Positions 16,506-27,285 of a stretch of 64,000 nt of DNA are shown here, one piece after another; position 1 is the stretch's first letter; every line of letters starts with the position of its first letter. A program made the translations under genes and the position numbers. Source of the stretch: Klebsiella ornithinolytica NBRC 105727 = ATCC 31898. GTDB lineage: Bacteria; Pseudomonadota; Gammaproteobacteria; Enterobacterales; Enterobacteriaceae. The DNA lies in the NCBI RefSeq assembly GCF_001598295.1, contig NZ_BCYR01000003.1:372001-436000 (forward strand), written 5' to 3'. A model generated the notes under the pieces. It ran no database searches, was not told where the DNA came from, and saw nothing but the letters and a program-made list of their open reading frames with translations.

Positions 16506-17888
16506 ATGGCAGAAACATTCTTTACCCGATGGCGGCAGCGCATTGGCTATGGCATCGCCGACCTCTCCTGCAACCTCGTGTGGCAGATGATCTCTTTATA
16601 TCTGATGTTCTTTTATACCGATGTGATGGGCCTTCCCGCCTACTATGTCGGCCTGATGTTCCTCGTCACCCGTCTGGTTGATGGCGTCGCTGACGTACTG
16701 ATGGGGCTGGTGATCGATAATACCGCCACCCGCTGGGGGCGCTGCCGTCCGTACCTGCTGATTGGCGCAGTACCCTTCGGTGTGCTCTGTATTCTGGCCT
16801 TCTACGTGCCCGATTTTGGCACCACCGGTAAGCTGCTCTACGCCTTTGTGACCTACCTGTGTCTGTCGTTTCTCTACACCCTGGTCAATATTCCATTTTG
16901 CGCGATGCTACCGTTTCTGACCAACGACTCGCGGGAGCGCACCACGCTATCGGCGGTGCGTATTCTGCTGGGCTCACTTGGGGCAACGATTGTCGCGGTC
17001 GCTACCCTACCGCTGGTCGGGGCGCTGGGCAACGGTAGCCAGGCCGATGGTTTCTTCTATACCGCGGTGGTTTTCGGCGTGATTGCCACCTTCTTCCTGC
17101 TGGTGAGCTTCCGTAACGTCAAAGAAAACATCCGCATCACCGAAGAACGGATGACCTTAAAACGTGCGTGGGTCAGCCTGCGCGCCAATCGTCCCTGGTT
17201 GGTCTTCGCGGTGAACATTTTCCTGATGTGGGGGGCGTTCTTCTTCCAGACCGGGGCGCTGGTCTATTTCTTCCACTACTACGTTGGCAATAACGATCTG
17301 ACGGCGATCGTTGCCGGGATCTCCACGTTTGTCCCGCTGCTGGGCACTCTCACCGTTCCGCTGCTCGCCAGCCGGATGAAAAAGCGCCACGTTTATCTGT
17401 GGGCGAGCGCGATTAACCTCATGGGTATGGGCATGATGATGGCGGCCGGCGCTAACAGCTGGGGGCTGATTGCCGGGGCGGTGGTACTGTCCCTCGGCGC
17501 CGGTCAGCGAACGGCCATTTACTTCTCCATGCAGGCGGATCCCGTGGATTACGGCGTGTGGAAAACCGGCATCAATACGGCGGGGATTTTAACCTCCATC
17601 AACGGTTTTTTGGGGAAAGTGGCGATGGCCGGCGCGGGTGCGATCACCGGCGTGCTGCTCTCTTCCGGCGGCTATATCGCTAACCAGGTACAGAGCGACA
17701 GCGCAATGTTGGCGATTAAAGCCTGTTATCTCTACATCCCGGCGCTGCTGATCGTTGCCTCAATGCTGTGGATCGGGCGCTTCTATCGCCTTGACGATCA
17801 TTACGAACAGATTCGCGCTGACCTCGATGCAGGCCGCCGCGCGCCGCCCGATCCGTCGGTGGCTTCAGGAGAAAAACACGCCATCTAA
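16506..17888 (+). CDS. GPH-family (MelB/YicJ-type) glycoside:cation symporter
   Basis: This 460-residue inner-membrane carrier has about twelve transmembrane segments and the GPH signature regions: RIGYGIADLSCNLVWQMI at the N-terminus, FLVTRLVDGVADVLMGLVIDNT in helix 2, and GRCRPYLLIGAVPFG. It probably imports rhamnosides (for example rutinose or a flavonoid-derived disaccharide) with Na+ or H+. It starts 25 bases after the rhamnosidase stop and is followed by the porin, so substrate entry across both membranes is encoded in one operon. Confidence 0.9.
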   Translation: MAETFFTRWRQRIGYGIADLSCNLVWQMISLYLMFFYTDVMGLPAYYVGLMFLVTRLVDGVADVLMGLVIDNTATRWGRCRPYLLIGAVPFGVLCILAFYVPDFGTTGKLLYAFVTYLCLSFLYTLVNIPFCAMLPFLTNDSRERTTLSAVRILLGSLGATIVAVATLPLVGALGNGSQADGFFYTAVVFGVIATFFLLVSFRNVKENIRITEERMTLKRAWVSLRANRPWLVFAVNIFLMWGAFFFQTGALVYFFHYYVGNNDLTAIVAGISTFVPLLGTLTVPLLASRMKKRHVYLWASAINLMGMGMMMAAGANSWGLIAGAVVLSLGAGQRTAIYFSMQADPVDYGVWKTGINTAGILTSINGFLGKVAMAGAGAITGVLLSSGGYIANQVQSDSAMLAIKACYLYIPALLIVASMLWIGRFYRLDDHYEQIRADLDAGRRAPPDPSVASGEKHAI

Positions 17889-17920
17889 GGCGCCCCTGCA
17901 CCGTTCTACCTCTGGAATAA

Positions 17921-19537
<1,617 letters not shown>

Positions 19538-19703
19538 TCGGCAAAACCGTGGCCGCTGCTGCGGATGATGATCTGCAGAAAACAGGTCGCCCGGACCCTG
19601 CACAGCATCGCCCGGGCGACAACATCCGCACCCTTTTAAAACCGTACTCCGTGACAACAGACCACCACGGCGACGGGCCTGGCAGCGGCCAGCTGACAGG
19701 TAG

Positions 19704-19733
19704 CCCGGACAGGTGCGGCAATCACTGTCCGGG
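19704..19733. terminator. Hairpin between the convergent porin and pptA genes
   Basis: A 9-bp perfect stem CCCGGACAG/CTGTCCGGG with a 12-base loop lies between the converging genes. A second stem (GTCGCCCGG 19586-19594 with CCGGGCGAC 19612-19620) lies closer to the porin stop. Neither has a strong T run. Confidence 0.45.
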
Positions 19734-19745
19734 AAAGGTTCGCCA

Positions 19746-19973
19746 TTACATGCTGTAACCCGGCTTCTTAATCAGCTGCTCCATCTGCGGGGCGATTTCG
19801 CTGTCCCAGACTTTTTGCCAGTCGCTTTGCTCAACCAGATTGAGGGCGACGCTCACCGCCCCGTCTTTACTGTTCAGATGGCGGATCAGCACCTCGGTAA
19901 TGTCGGCGGCCAGGGCGCTTTTTTGATCATCGGTCAGTTCGCGGGGAAAACATTTAATATCAACATGCGGCAT
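19746..19973 (-). CDS. pptA: Tautomerase PptA
   Basis: This 75-residue 4-oxalocrotonate tautomerase homologue starts [13 protein letters not shown], so Pro1 is available as catalytic base, and ends IKKPGYSM like enteric PptA (YdcE). The start at 19973 is chosen for that proline; an upstream in-frame Met at 20009 is not used in the family. The enzyme forms a dimer or hexamer and tautomerises keto-enol substrates such as phenylpyruvate in vitro; its natural role is unknown. It is followed upstream by a GST gene in the same direction, 67 bases away. In E. coli pptA lies near yddH and nhoA. Confidence 0.93.
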   Translation of the reverse strand: MPHVDIKCFPRELTDDQKSALAADITEVLIRHLNSKDGAVSVALNLVEQSDWQKVWDSEIAPQMEQLIKKPGYSM

Positions 19974-20040
19974 AGCAGGCTCCTTATTGTGAGAGCGATA
20001 AACTAGCATAGCGGTAGTCAGTCGGTTGGCCTTTTGTGCT

Positions 20041-20661
20041 TTAAATCAACTCGTTGTCACGCAGTACCTGCTGCAGATCCGGGTGCTGACAGACTTTGTC
20101 AGCCACGGCGACAAACTTCGGCGTATGGGCGGAAAACCACTCCCGCCGCGGACCCCAGCGGCACATCGTCGCAATATAACAATCCAGCAGGGTTATCTCC
20201 GCCCCCAGCGCATAAGGCGCCGCCGCCAGCTGCTGCTCCAGCCACAGGTACAGCGATTGACGATAGCGGATGCAGTTTTGCCGCAGTTGCTCCGCCGCAT
20301 CGGCGGCCCAGCGCTGCGGATAATCGGCGTAGGTAAAGGTGGGATAAACATTGGCCACCAGCCAGATCAACAGACGCTGAAACTGATGGCGCTGCGCTGT
20401 GCCCGGCGCCGGCGCCAGATCCGGACGGCTATCGAGGATCATCAGAGCCATCGCGGCGGTTTCGGTCATCACGCTGCCGTCCGCCAGTCGCAAAGTGGGA
20501 ACCTGACACAGCGGGTTTATCTGCATCAGGCTATCGCGCTGCGGCCCCGGCTGGTCGAAGCCTGCTACGTTAACGAAATGGTAAGGAATGTTGGCGAGGG
20601 TCAGCATCAGCTCACCGATCGCCGATCCCCAGCCGGGAACGCCATAGACAGTAATCATCAT
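20041..20661 (-). CDS. Glutathione S-transferase family protein
   Basis: This 206-residue protein has an N-terminal thioredoxin-like domain ([29 protein letters not shown], cis-Pro in [20 protein letters not shown], where the ET pair binds the gamma-glutamyl group of glutathione) and a C-terminal helical domain ([19 protein letters not shown]). The residue at the usual catalytic position is in GVPGWGSA, which offers a Ser rather than Tyr or Cys. It is in line with pptA, a possible two-gene unit. Substrate unknown; detoxification or ring-opening of an electrophile is plausible. Confidence 0.85.
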   Translation of the reverse strand: MMITVYGVPGWGSAIGELMLTLANIPYHFVNVAGFDQPGPQRDSLMQINPLCQVPTLRLADGSVMTETAAMALMILDSRPDLAPAPGTAQRHQFQRLLIWLVANVYPTFTYADYPQRWAADAAEQLRQNCIRYRQSLYLWLEQQLAAAPYALGAEITLLDCYIATMCRWGPRREWFSAHTPKFVAVADKVCQHPDLQQVLRDNELI

Positions 20662-20784
20662 CTGCCTCCACGATAAAGCTTAAGTTTAGACACAAAATCG
20701 GGCTGACATGCTGGAGATCCGGCCAGCAGTACGGCGCAAGATGCTACAGAACAGGCGTTATCCGCGATGATCTTTGACCGGTAG

Positions 20785-20803
20785 CGCTACGTTTAGCGTA
20801 GCG
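20785..20803. other. Small hairpin between GST and the membrane protein gene
   Basis: CGCTACG and CGTAGCG form a 7-bp stem with a 5-base loop, 70 bases beyond the stop of the gene at 20874. It could end that transcript but has no T tract. Confidence 0.3.
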
Positions 20804-20873
20804 ACGCCCTGCTTTTCAATACCTCATACCTTACCGTTTATCCGCAGAATACTCGCGGCGTTGCAAGCAATAT

Positions 20874-21530
20874 TCATGGCTGACGATTGAGAAAGGGTGA
20901 AAATGTCTTCCAGAATTTTTTGGCACACTGAATGTCATATAAGCTGTTAACCACGGCACTGACAATCAGAATAAACATCGCCAGGTAAACAAGAAATAAA
21001 ACGACAAAACAGGCTACCGCGGCCGCGCCTGACATTTCGGCTACCACGTCGGGCACCGACATAAAGAATCCGTATATGATAGCGGCAATCATCAGCCCGC
21101 CGAAAATAACTATCTCCCGGCGCGCCTTTTTCCTTTTACTGGACGGTTGCGTCACGCCTGAATCCGTAACATTCAGCAGCCTCGACATCCGAAGAAAGCT
21201 ATTCAGGGTTGGCTCATTGAAATCGATATTGTTGCTGGCAATATACTCGAGAATTTTATGGCTGATGGTCACCGGATATCTTATGCCGATACCTTCATAT
21301 AACGCCTTGATAGCCAGTAAATCAAACGGGGTAAGATCGTTTTTATTTTTCAATTGATTAATACGGCGAAACGTTGCCAGGCGCTTTTCCACATTCACTT
21401 TATCAAACTGACTGTCACGATGAAGCTTCCTGCCTTCTCCCCAGCGATTATAAACAGCGCGAATGAATGCGACAACAGCAGGAAACACCACGCCCGATAA
21501 GGGTATAATAACTTCTGATAATATATTCAC
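20874..21530 (-). CDS. Membrane protein of unknown function
   Basis: This 218-residue protein has a hydrophobic N-terminus (VIIPLSGVVFPAVVAFIRAVY), a soluble middle of about 110 residues rich in Asn, Lys and Arg (KNKNDLTPFDLLAIKALYEGIGIRYP), and two C-terminal transmembrane segments (IVIFGGLMIAAIIYGFF and AAAVACFVVLFLVYLAMFILIVSAVV). Base composition is visibly more AT-rich than its neighbours, suggesting acquisition. I recognise no family. It stands alone between pptA/GST and the cysteine-conjugate operon. Confidence 0.7.
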   Translation of the reverse strand: MNILSEVIIPLSGVVFPAVVAFIRAVYNRWGEGRKLHRDSQFDKVNVEKRLATFRRINQLKNKNDLTPFDLLAIKALYEGIGIRYPVTISHKILEYIASNNIDFNEPTLNSFLRMSRLLNVTDSGVTQPSSKRKKARREIVIFGGLMIAAIIYGFFMSVPDVVAEMSGAAAVACFVVLFLVYLAMFILIVSAVVNSLYDIQCAKKFWKTFSPFLNRQP

Positions 21531-21854
21531 TTCAATCCCTTGATGATTATTGATGTAAAGAGATGGTCCCAGCAGAACCGCGGAGTGAAAATATTAACCA
21601 CACGAAAAATATACGGATTTTGATAAAAATCAAAATCGTCATCATCATATTTATCTTTGGAATTAAAAACCGGCGAGCTGAAAATGATGGTGCAGTTATC
21701 ATATTAAATACGTTGCCGAAAGTTAAATCCGCCACACAACGCATAAAGTGACATTGACATCATCTTTGCCGATTGCTGAACACCGCGATGAAAGTCGCTA
21801 TCAATAATAATCCCCCGCTGTTTCGCCCCGTACTCCGGCGAAACAGCGGTTTTT
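21531..21854. other. AT-rich intergenic stretch
   Basis: These 324 bases contain the promoter region of the membrane protein gene at 20874 and a strong hairpin at 21815-21849. Short open frames on both strands (about 62-65 codons) overlap each other and have no support. No other feature is seen. Confidence 0.4.
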
Positions 21855-21856
21855 TT
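21815..21856 (+). terminator. Strong intrinsic terminator at the end of the cysteine-conjugate operon
   Basis: A perfect 13-bp stem CCGCTGTTTCGCC/GGCGAAACAGCGG with a 9-base loop is followed on the plus strand by seven T residues. On the minus strand it lies directly after the last operon gene and is preceded by an A run, so it may act in both directions, with the better T tract for plus-strand transcripts. Confidence 0.7.
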
Positions 21857-22749
21857 AGTAGGTAATGCCCGGCGGATTCACCTGCGATTGTGTCACCGCC
21901 TCTCCCTGTTCGCCCCAGCGCGCCAGCACCTGCTGGTACTCTCCGCGCGCAATGGCGCCATCGAGCGCCGCCTGCAACGCATACACCAGGCCATTGCCCT
22001 TTTTGGTGGTGGTGGCGACCCAGGCCTTTTTCGGCCCCAGCCCAACCACTTTGGTTGCTCCGGTCAGCGCCGCTTTATAGGCTGCCGTGGACTGCGGGCC
22101 AAAAAAAGACGTCGGCGCGCCCTGACTGAATATAGAGGTTGCCGGAGGCGTCATCGGTCAAATAGATCGGCAAAGCCGGTTGACGTCCCGCCGCTTCATT
22201 TTCCCCGTTCCAGCCCAGCAAAATGCGCTCCTGATTCGTGCCGGATCCGACGATCACCTTCCGCCCGGAGAGATCCGCCGCACCGCTGATTTTGTCGATG
22301 GCGCTGGTGGATTTAACCGAAAATGCCAGCGAATCGACGCGATAGGTGGCGAAATCGAACTTCTCTTTGCGCGGTTCGGTGACGGCGATATTGACCAGCG
22401 CCACGTCATAGCGCCCGGAGGTGATCCCCAGCGGCCAGTCTTCCCATGCCGTCGGCACCAGTTTCAGCTTGAGGCCTAAACTGCCGGCCAGCAGACGGGC
22501 AATATCCGGGTCGCTACCGATCCGCGTCCGGTTGTCGCTGGCCAGCAGCGCCAGCGGCGGGGAATTAAGCGCTGAAATCGCCACCGTCAGCGTACCGGGT
22601 TCAACAAAGCGATAGCTGGCCGGGATCCTGGCGATCGCGGCGTTGTCCACCGTTACCGGCAGCGGCCGTTCATTCGCCTGGAGATCGATTTCCGCCTGCG
22701 CTCCCGCAGAGAGCGCGCCCAGCGCCAGGGCGACTATCCTTTTTTTCAT
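21855..22749 (-). pseudogene. Second amino-acid ABC binding protein, frameshifted
   Basis: This gene encodes a family-3 solute-binding protein of about 297 residues, closely related to the one at 24966, but the frame is broken. From 22749 it reads a signal peptide (cleaved near GAQAEI) and continues to GRADVFF, then goes out of frame. The other frame resumes with FFGPQSTAAYKAAL and runs to 21855. The break is exactly at a run of seven A (seven T in the coding strand) at 22101-22107; the intact paralogue has six at the same place. Removing one base restores a full protein with FFGP aligned. This is either a true phase-variable or inactivating frameshift or a homopolymer sequencing error. The gene overlaps the ATPase stop by four bases. 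Confidence 0.88.
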
Positions 22750-23522
22750 GCCAGCACCTTTGATAAAAATTGCCGCGTACGCTGATGCTGCGGATGATTG
22801 AGCACCGCATCGCTGCTGCCCTGCTCAATAATTTTCCCCTCGACCATAAACACCACCTGATCGGCCACTTCGCGGGCAAAACCAATCTCATGCGTCACCA
22901 CCACCAGCGTGGTACCGGAGCGGGCCAGCTTTTTAATCACATCGAGCACTTCGCCCACCAGCTCCGGATCCAGCGCCGATGTCGGTTCATCGAACAGCAG
23001 CACTCGCGGCTTGAGGGCCAGCGCCCTGGCGATGGCAATACGCTGCTGCTGGCCGCCGGAGAGATGGCGCGACCAGGCCTCGGCCTTGTGGCGCAGCCCC
23101 ACCACGTCCAGCAGCTCATAAGCGCGCGCGATGGCCTCTTTGCGGCTCGCCTGCCGGTGGGCAATCGGCGCTTCAATCAGGTTTTCCAGCACCGTCAGAT
23201 GCGGGAACAGGTTGAAGTTCTGAAAGACGTAGCCGACGTTAACGCGCTGGCGCAGAATCTCTCTCTCCTTCAGTTCATAGAGCTTATCGCCCTGGCGCCG
23301 ATAGCCAATGTAGTCGCCATCAATCTGAATAAACCCTTCATCCACTCGCTCAAGATGGTTTATGGCACGCAGCAGGGTTGATTTCCCCGAACCGGATGGC
23401 CCGAGGATCACCGTCACCGTGCCGGGCGCAATTTCCAGCGAGACATCATCCAGCGCTTTATGGCGGCCAAAATACTTACTGACGCCGGTAATCGAGATAT
23501 GGCCGTTATGAGAGTTGGGCAT
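22746..23522 (-). CDS. Polar amino-acid ABC importer ATPase
   Basis: This 258-residue HisP/GlnQ-type ATPase has Walker A GPSGSGKST, the Q-loop in GYVFQNFNLFPHLT, signature LSGGQQQR, Walker B VLLFDEPTSALDPE and His switch VVVTHEIGFA. I choose the start at 23522 because AGGAGG lies seven bases upstream; a longer frame from 23564 has no support. It overlaps the permease gene and the downstream binding-protein gene. With the permease at 23506 and the binding proteins it forms an importer expected to take up cystine or S-substituted cysteine derivatives. Confidence 0.9.
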   Translation of the reverse strand: MPNSHNGHISITGVSKYFGRHKALDDVSLEIAPGTVTVILGPSGSGKSTLLRAINHLERVDEGFIQIDGDYIGYRRQGDKLYELKEREILRQRVNVGYVFQNFNLFPHLTVLENLIEAPIAHRQASRKEAIARAYELLDVVGLRHKAEAWSRHLSGGQQQRIAIARALALKPRVLLFDEPTSALDPELVGEVLDVIKKLARSGTTLVVVTHEIGFAREVADQVVFMVEGKIIEQGSSDAVLNHPQHQRTRQFLSKVLA

Positions 23523-24435
23523 GAATGGCCTCCTGCGGTTTCTGCGGCTGGCGAGAGGATTCATCGGCGCGCGCCCGGCGCGGCGAGTTGACCGCCGAAC
23601 GGCGTTCGCTGCGCGCCAGGGCGCGTTCCACCAGATATTGAATCAGCGACAGGACGCTGGTGATAGCCAGATACCAGACGGCCCCCACCATCAACAGCGG
23701 GATCACCTCCTGGGTTCGGTTGTAAATCATCTGGATGGTGTAAAACAGCTCGGGCATCGCCAGCACATAAACCATCGCGGTCCCTTTGGCGAGGCTGATA
23801 ATCTCATTGAAACCAGAGGGTAAAATCGTGCGCAGCGCCTGAGGCAGAATAATACGCAGCGTACGCCGCCACGCCGGCAGCCCCAGCGCCGCAGCCGCCT
23901 CATACTGACCGTGGTCAACGCCGAGGAAACCGCCGCGAATGATCTCCGCGGTATAGGCGCTCTGCACCAGCGTCAGCCCCACGACCGCGGTGGAGAACTG
24001 CCCCAGCACATTGATGGTCTGATAACTCCCCCAGCTGATCCCGGTAAACGGAATACCGAGCGATAGCGTGTCATACAGATAAGAGAAGTTGTAGAGGATG
24101 ATCAGCACCACAATCAGCGGCAGCGATCGAAACAGCCAGATATAGCCCCAGGCCAGGCTGCTCAGCAGCCACGAGGAAGAGAGCCTGGCCAGCGCCAGCA
24201 GTCCGCCAAAAATCACGCTCAGGACGGTACCCAGCAGCGTCAGCAGCAGCGTTTGTCCCAGCCCTTCAAGAATGACCGGGTCAAAGAACCAGCGGGCGAA
24301 AACCGCCCACTCCCAGCGCGGGTTAAAGGCTACCGACTGCACGACGACCGCCAGCACCAGCAGCGCCACCACCGCGCCAACGGCGCGCAGCGGATAGCGC
24401 GCCGGGATCACTTTAATCGTTTCCGATCTGTTCAT
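23506..24435 (-). CDS. Polar amino-acid ABC importer permease
   Basis: This 309-residue inner-membrane protein belongs to the His/Glu/Gln/Arg/opine three-TM permease group: GQTLLLTLLGTVLSVIFGGLLAL, RSLPLIVVLIILYNF and the EAA loop YEAAAALGLPAWRRTLRIILPQALRTILPSGFNEIISLAKGTAMVYVL. It has about five to six transmembrane segments and a basic C-terminal tail of about 40 residues that is not typical of the family. Its last codons overlap the ATPase start. The acetyltransferase gene ends nine bases upstream, so all are one operon. Confidence 0.9.
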   Translation of the reverse strand: MNRSETIKVIPARYPLRAVGAVVALLVLAVVVQSVAFNPRWEWAVFARWFFDPVILEGLGQTLLLTLLGTVLSVIFGGLLALARLSSSWLLSSLAWGYIWLFRSLPLIVVLIILYNFSYLYDTLSLGIPFTGISWGSYQTINVLGQFSTAVVGLTLVQSAYTAEIIRGGFLGVDHGQYEAAAALGLPAWRRTLRIILPQALRTILPSGFNEIISLAKGTAMVYVLAMPELFYTIQMIYNRTQEVIPLLMVGAVWYLAITSVLSLIQYLVERALARSERRSAVNSPRRARADESSRQPQKPQEAIHAQLS

Positions 24436-24444
24436 GTTCTCTCC

Positions 24445-24954
24445 TCAGGCGCTGCGGGTTAAAACGCTTACTGCCAGCGCTTTGGTGAACCGTAACCGTC
24501 CGTCAAATGGCGGCTGGCTGTACTCTTCCGGGTTGCGTGCCAGGTCAAACTGCGCGTCGTACCCCTGACTCAGATAGAGCCTGACCGCTTCCGGCTGGCG
24601 AAAGCCGGTCGTCAGGTAGATATGGCTGTAACCTGCCAAAACCGCCCGCCGCTCCAGCTCCTGTACCACTTTCGCCGCCAGCCCCTGCTGGCGCAGGGCC
24701 GAATGGGTCCAGATGCGTTTGATTTCCGCCGTATGACTGTCCTTCGGCTTATAGGCGCCGGTGGCGATAATTTCGCCTTCACGTTCAAGGACGATAAACA
24801 GCCCCTGCGGCGGCAGATACCACTCGGTCAGCTCAACCTCCGCATCGCGAGAAAAATAGTCGCCATAGCGCGACGCGTATTCGGCGAACAGGCCGTGAAT
24901 AATCGGCTGGAGTTCCGGCGCTTCAGGTGAGATATCGCGAAATGCTGCACTCAT
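24445..24954 (-). CDS. GNAT-family N-acetyltransferase (YxeL/SnaA-like by context)
   Basis: This 169-residue enzyme has the acetyl-CoA-binding motif A in LRQQGLAAKVVQELERRAVLAGYSHIYLTTG (R/Q-x-x-G-x-A pattern) and motif B near YLSQGYDAQFDLARNPEEYS. In Bacillus the SnaA and YxeL enzymes N-acetylate S-substituted cysteines before oxidative cleavage. The same role is inferred here because the gene lies between the importer genes and next to a flavin monooxygenase and an M20 deacylase. Stop-to-start spacing to the permease is nine bases. Confidence 0.85.
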   Translation of the reverse strand: MSAAFRDISPEAPELQPIIHGLFAEYASRYGDYFSRDAEVELTEWYLPPQGLFIVLEREGEIIATGAYKPKDSHTAEIKRIWTHSALRQQGLAAKVVQELERRAVLAGYSHIYLTTGFRQPEAVRLYLSQGYDAQFDLARNPEEYSQPPFDGRLRFTKALAVSVLTRSA

Positions 24955-24965
24955 ATTGCCTCCTG

Positions 24966-25898
24966 TTAATCGCCCAGCCCGGCCGGGTTAATTTCGGATT
25001 GCGGGATGCTCTCCACGCTTTCCCCCCAGCGGGTAAGCACTTTGCCATAGTCACCGTTCTGAATGGCGCCGTTTAACGCCGTCTGCACGGCCTCAACCAA
25101 CCCGCTGCCTTTTTTCAGCGTAACTGCAATGTGCGCCGCTTTCGGCCAACCGCCGTCCACGCTGCCCACCAGTTTGGTCTTCCCGGTCAGCGCGGCCTTC
25201 CAGGCGCCGATCACGTTCGGGCCAAAAAAGGCGTCGGCGCGACCGGACTGAATGGCCAGCGTCTGGGCGGCATCATCCTTGGTGTAGACCGGCGTAAAGG
25301 GCTTCAGCCCCTTTTTCAGGTTTTCCGCATTCCACGCCAGCAGAATGGCTTCCTGGTTAGTGCCGGAGCCGACGATAATCCGCAGCCCGGCAATGTCTTC
25401 CGCCTGGTCAATTTTACTCAGCGGGCTGGTACTCTTGACGTAGAAACCCAGCGAGTCCTTACGATAGGTGGCAAAGTCGAACTTCTCTTTGCGCTCTTTG
25501 GTGACGGTAATATTGCTGATCGCGGCATCATATTTGCCGGAGGAGACGCCCAGCGGCCAGTCCTCCCAGGAGGTCGGCACGACGTTCAGCTCCAGTCCCA
25601 GGCTGTCGGCGACCAGGCGGGCGATATCGACTTCGCTGCCGAGCAGGGTCTTGTTGTCGTCCGAGAAGACGGTCAGAGGCGGCGAGTTCAGCGCCGCGAC
25701 CGCCACGGTAAATTTACCCGGCACCGCGAGGTGATAATTCGCCGGCAGCCGGGCGATCGCCTGCGGATTTTTGGCCGTGTGCACCGGCGCTTTATTGGCC
25801 TCCACGCTTACGCCAGTACCGTTGATATTGACGTCCTGCGCCCATAATGGCGCGCTGAAACCCAGCGCAAGGGCCAGTAAAAGTGACTTTTTCTGCAT
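24966..25898 (-). CDS. Amino-acid ABC importer binding protein (intact copy)
   Basis: This 310-residue periplasmic protein has a signal peptide (MQKKSLLLALALGFSAPLWA) and the family-3 binding-protein fold, with the ligand regions SWEDWPLGVSSGKYDAAISNITVTKERKEKFDFATYR and GLRIIVGSGTNQEA. It is a close paralogue of the frameshifted protein at 21855, sharing about half its residues by eye, which indicates a duplication inside the operon. The start has a usable ribosome site; the acetyltransferase start lies 11 bases downstream of its stop. Confidence 0.92.
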   Translation of the reverse strand: MQKKSLLLALALGFSAPLWAQDVNINGTGVSVEANKAPVHTAKNPQAIARLPANYHLAVPGKFTVAVAALNSPPLTVFSDDNKTLLGSEVDIARLVADSLGLELNVVPTSWEDWPLGVSSGKYDAAISNITVTKERKEKFDFATYRKDSLGFYVKSTSPLSKIDQAEDIAGLRIIVGSGTNQEAILLAWNAENLKKGLKPFTPVYTKDDAAQTLAIQSGRADAFFGPNVIGAWKAALTGKTKLVGSVDGGWPKAAHIAVTLKKGSGLVEAVQTALNGAIQNGDYGKVLTRWGESVESIPQSEINPAGLGD

Positions 25899-25916
25899 AG
25901 CGAGCGTTCTCTGTTG

Positions 25917-27233
25917 TTATTGTTGTTGGAATTGATTAACCGGCTGCGTCAGCCCCAGGCTTTCGCGCAACGTCGTTCCCGGATACTCCCGACGGAACAG
26001 CCCGCGCGCTTGCAAAATCGGCACCACCCGATCGACAAAGCGCGGGAAGGTATCCGGCGTGCCGCCCTGAATGATAAAACCGTCGGCCCCTCGCTGTTCA
26101 AACCAGAGCTGCAAACCGTCGGCGACCTCCTGCGGCGTACCGGCGAAAAGCGGGCGCGGGCTGGCTGCTTCCAGCGCGACCTGGCGCAGGGTCAGTCCGC
26201 GTTCGCGCGCATTGCGCTTAATTTCATCGGTGGTGCTGCGGAAGCTGTTTTTCCCGAGGTCGCCAATATCGGGGAACGGTTCATCCAGCGGATACTGCGC
26301 AAAGTCATGATGTTCGAAATAGCGTCCGAGGTAGTTGAGGGCATCCTCAATCGATACCAGCGCGGCGGTCGTCTGGTATTGCTGTTCGACGTCGTCGGCA
26401 TCGTCACCAACAATCACGCTGACGCCCTGGAAGATATGTAGTTGGTTATCCTGACGACCGCAGGCCGCCAGCTGATGCTTCACATCTCGATAAAATGCCT
26501 GCGCTTCCGCCAGTGACGCCTGATGGGTAAAAATGGCATCGGCATGGCGGGCCGCCAGCTTTTTACCGTCATCGGAGGCCCCGGCCTGAAAAATAATCGG
26601 TCGCCCCTGCGGCGTACGGGAAATATTGAGCGGGCCGGCAACCTGGAAAAAATCACCGCGATGGTCGAGGGTATGCAGCTTATTTTTATCGAAGAACTGT
26701 CCGGTAGCTTTATTACGGACGAAGGCATCTTGTTCCCAGGAATCCCATAATCCTTTCACCACCCGCAAATATTCATCGGCAATACGGTAGCGCAGCGCGT
26801 GGTCAGGATGCTGCGCGCGCGAAAAGTTTTTTGCCGATCCTTCCAGCGGCGAGGTCACCACGTTCCAGCCCGCGCGTCCCTGGCTCAGATGGTCAAGGCT
26901 GGCAAACTGCCTCGCGGTGGTAAAAGGCTCGCTGTAGGAGGTCGATAAGGTGCCCACCAGCCCGAGATTGCGGGTGACCGCCGCCAGCGTCGAGAGCACG
27001 GTCAGCGGTTCAAAACGGTTTAAAAAATGCGGGATAGATTTCTCATTAATATATAAACCATCGGCAACAAATAAAAAGTCCAGCTTGCCCTCTTCGGCTT
27101 TTAAGGCCGTCTGCTTAACGAACTCAAAATTAATACTGGCATCCGCCTGCGCGGCCGGATGACGCCAGGCGGACATATTTCCCGATGCGCCGTGTAATAT
27201 TGTGCCCAGACGCAATTGTCGTTTTTCAGACAT
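25917..27233 (-). CDS. NtaA/SnaA/YxeK-type FMN-dependent monooxygenase
   Basis: This 438-residue bacterial-luciferase-like enzyme has the landmarks of the nitrilotriacetate/dibenzothiophene monooxygenase group: [61 protein letters not shown] and [13 protein letters not shown]. Such enzymes use FMNH2 and O2 to cleave C-N or C-S bonds and need a separate flavin reductase. YxeK of Bacillus cleaves N-acetyl-S-(2-succino)cysteine; the neighbouring acetyltransferase, importer and deacylase make an equivalent role here likely. GGAAAGGGG precedes the ATG. No flavin reductase gene is present in the operon. Confidence 0.9.
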   Translation of the reverse strand: MSEKRQLRLGTILHGASGNMSAWRHPAAQADASINFEFVKQTALKAEEGKLDFLFVADGLYINEKSIPHFLNRFEPLTVLSTLAAVTRNLGLVGTLSTSYSEPFTTARQFASLDHLSQGRAGWNVVTSPLEGSAKNFSRAQHPDHALRYRIADEYLRVVKGLWDSWEQDAFVRNKATGQFFDKNKLHTLDHRGDFFQVAGPLNISRTPQGRPIIFQAGASDDGKKLAARHADAIFTHQASLAEAQAFYRDVKHQLAACGRQDNQLHIFQGVSVIVGDDADDVEQQYQTTAALVSIEDALNYLGRYFEHHDFAQYPLDEPFPDIGDLGKNSFRSTTDEIKRNARERGLTLRQVALEAASPRPLFAGTPQEVADGLQLWFEQRGADGFIIQGGTPDTFPRFVDRVVPILQARGLFRREYPGTTLRESLGLTQPVNQFQQQ

Positions 27234-27285
27234 AGCAACCCCTTTCCTTGCCGAAAATAAAAACAGAAGCCCGAACGCTCAGGCG

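Noticed and set aside
21547-21751. Two overlapping 62-65 codon frames on opposite strands
   Set aside because: Both are AT-rich, overlap each other almost completely and lack ribosome sites.
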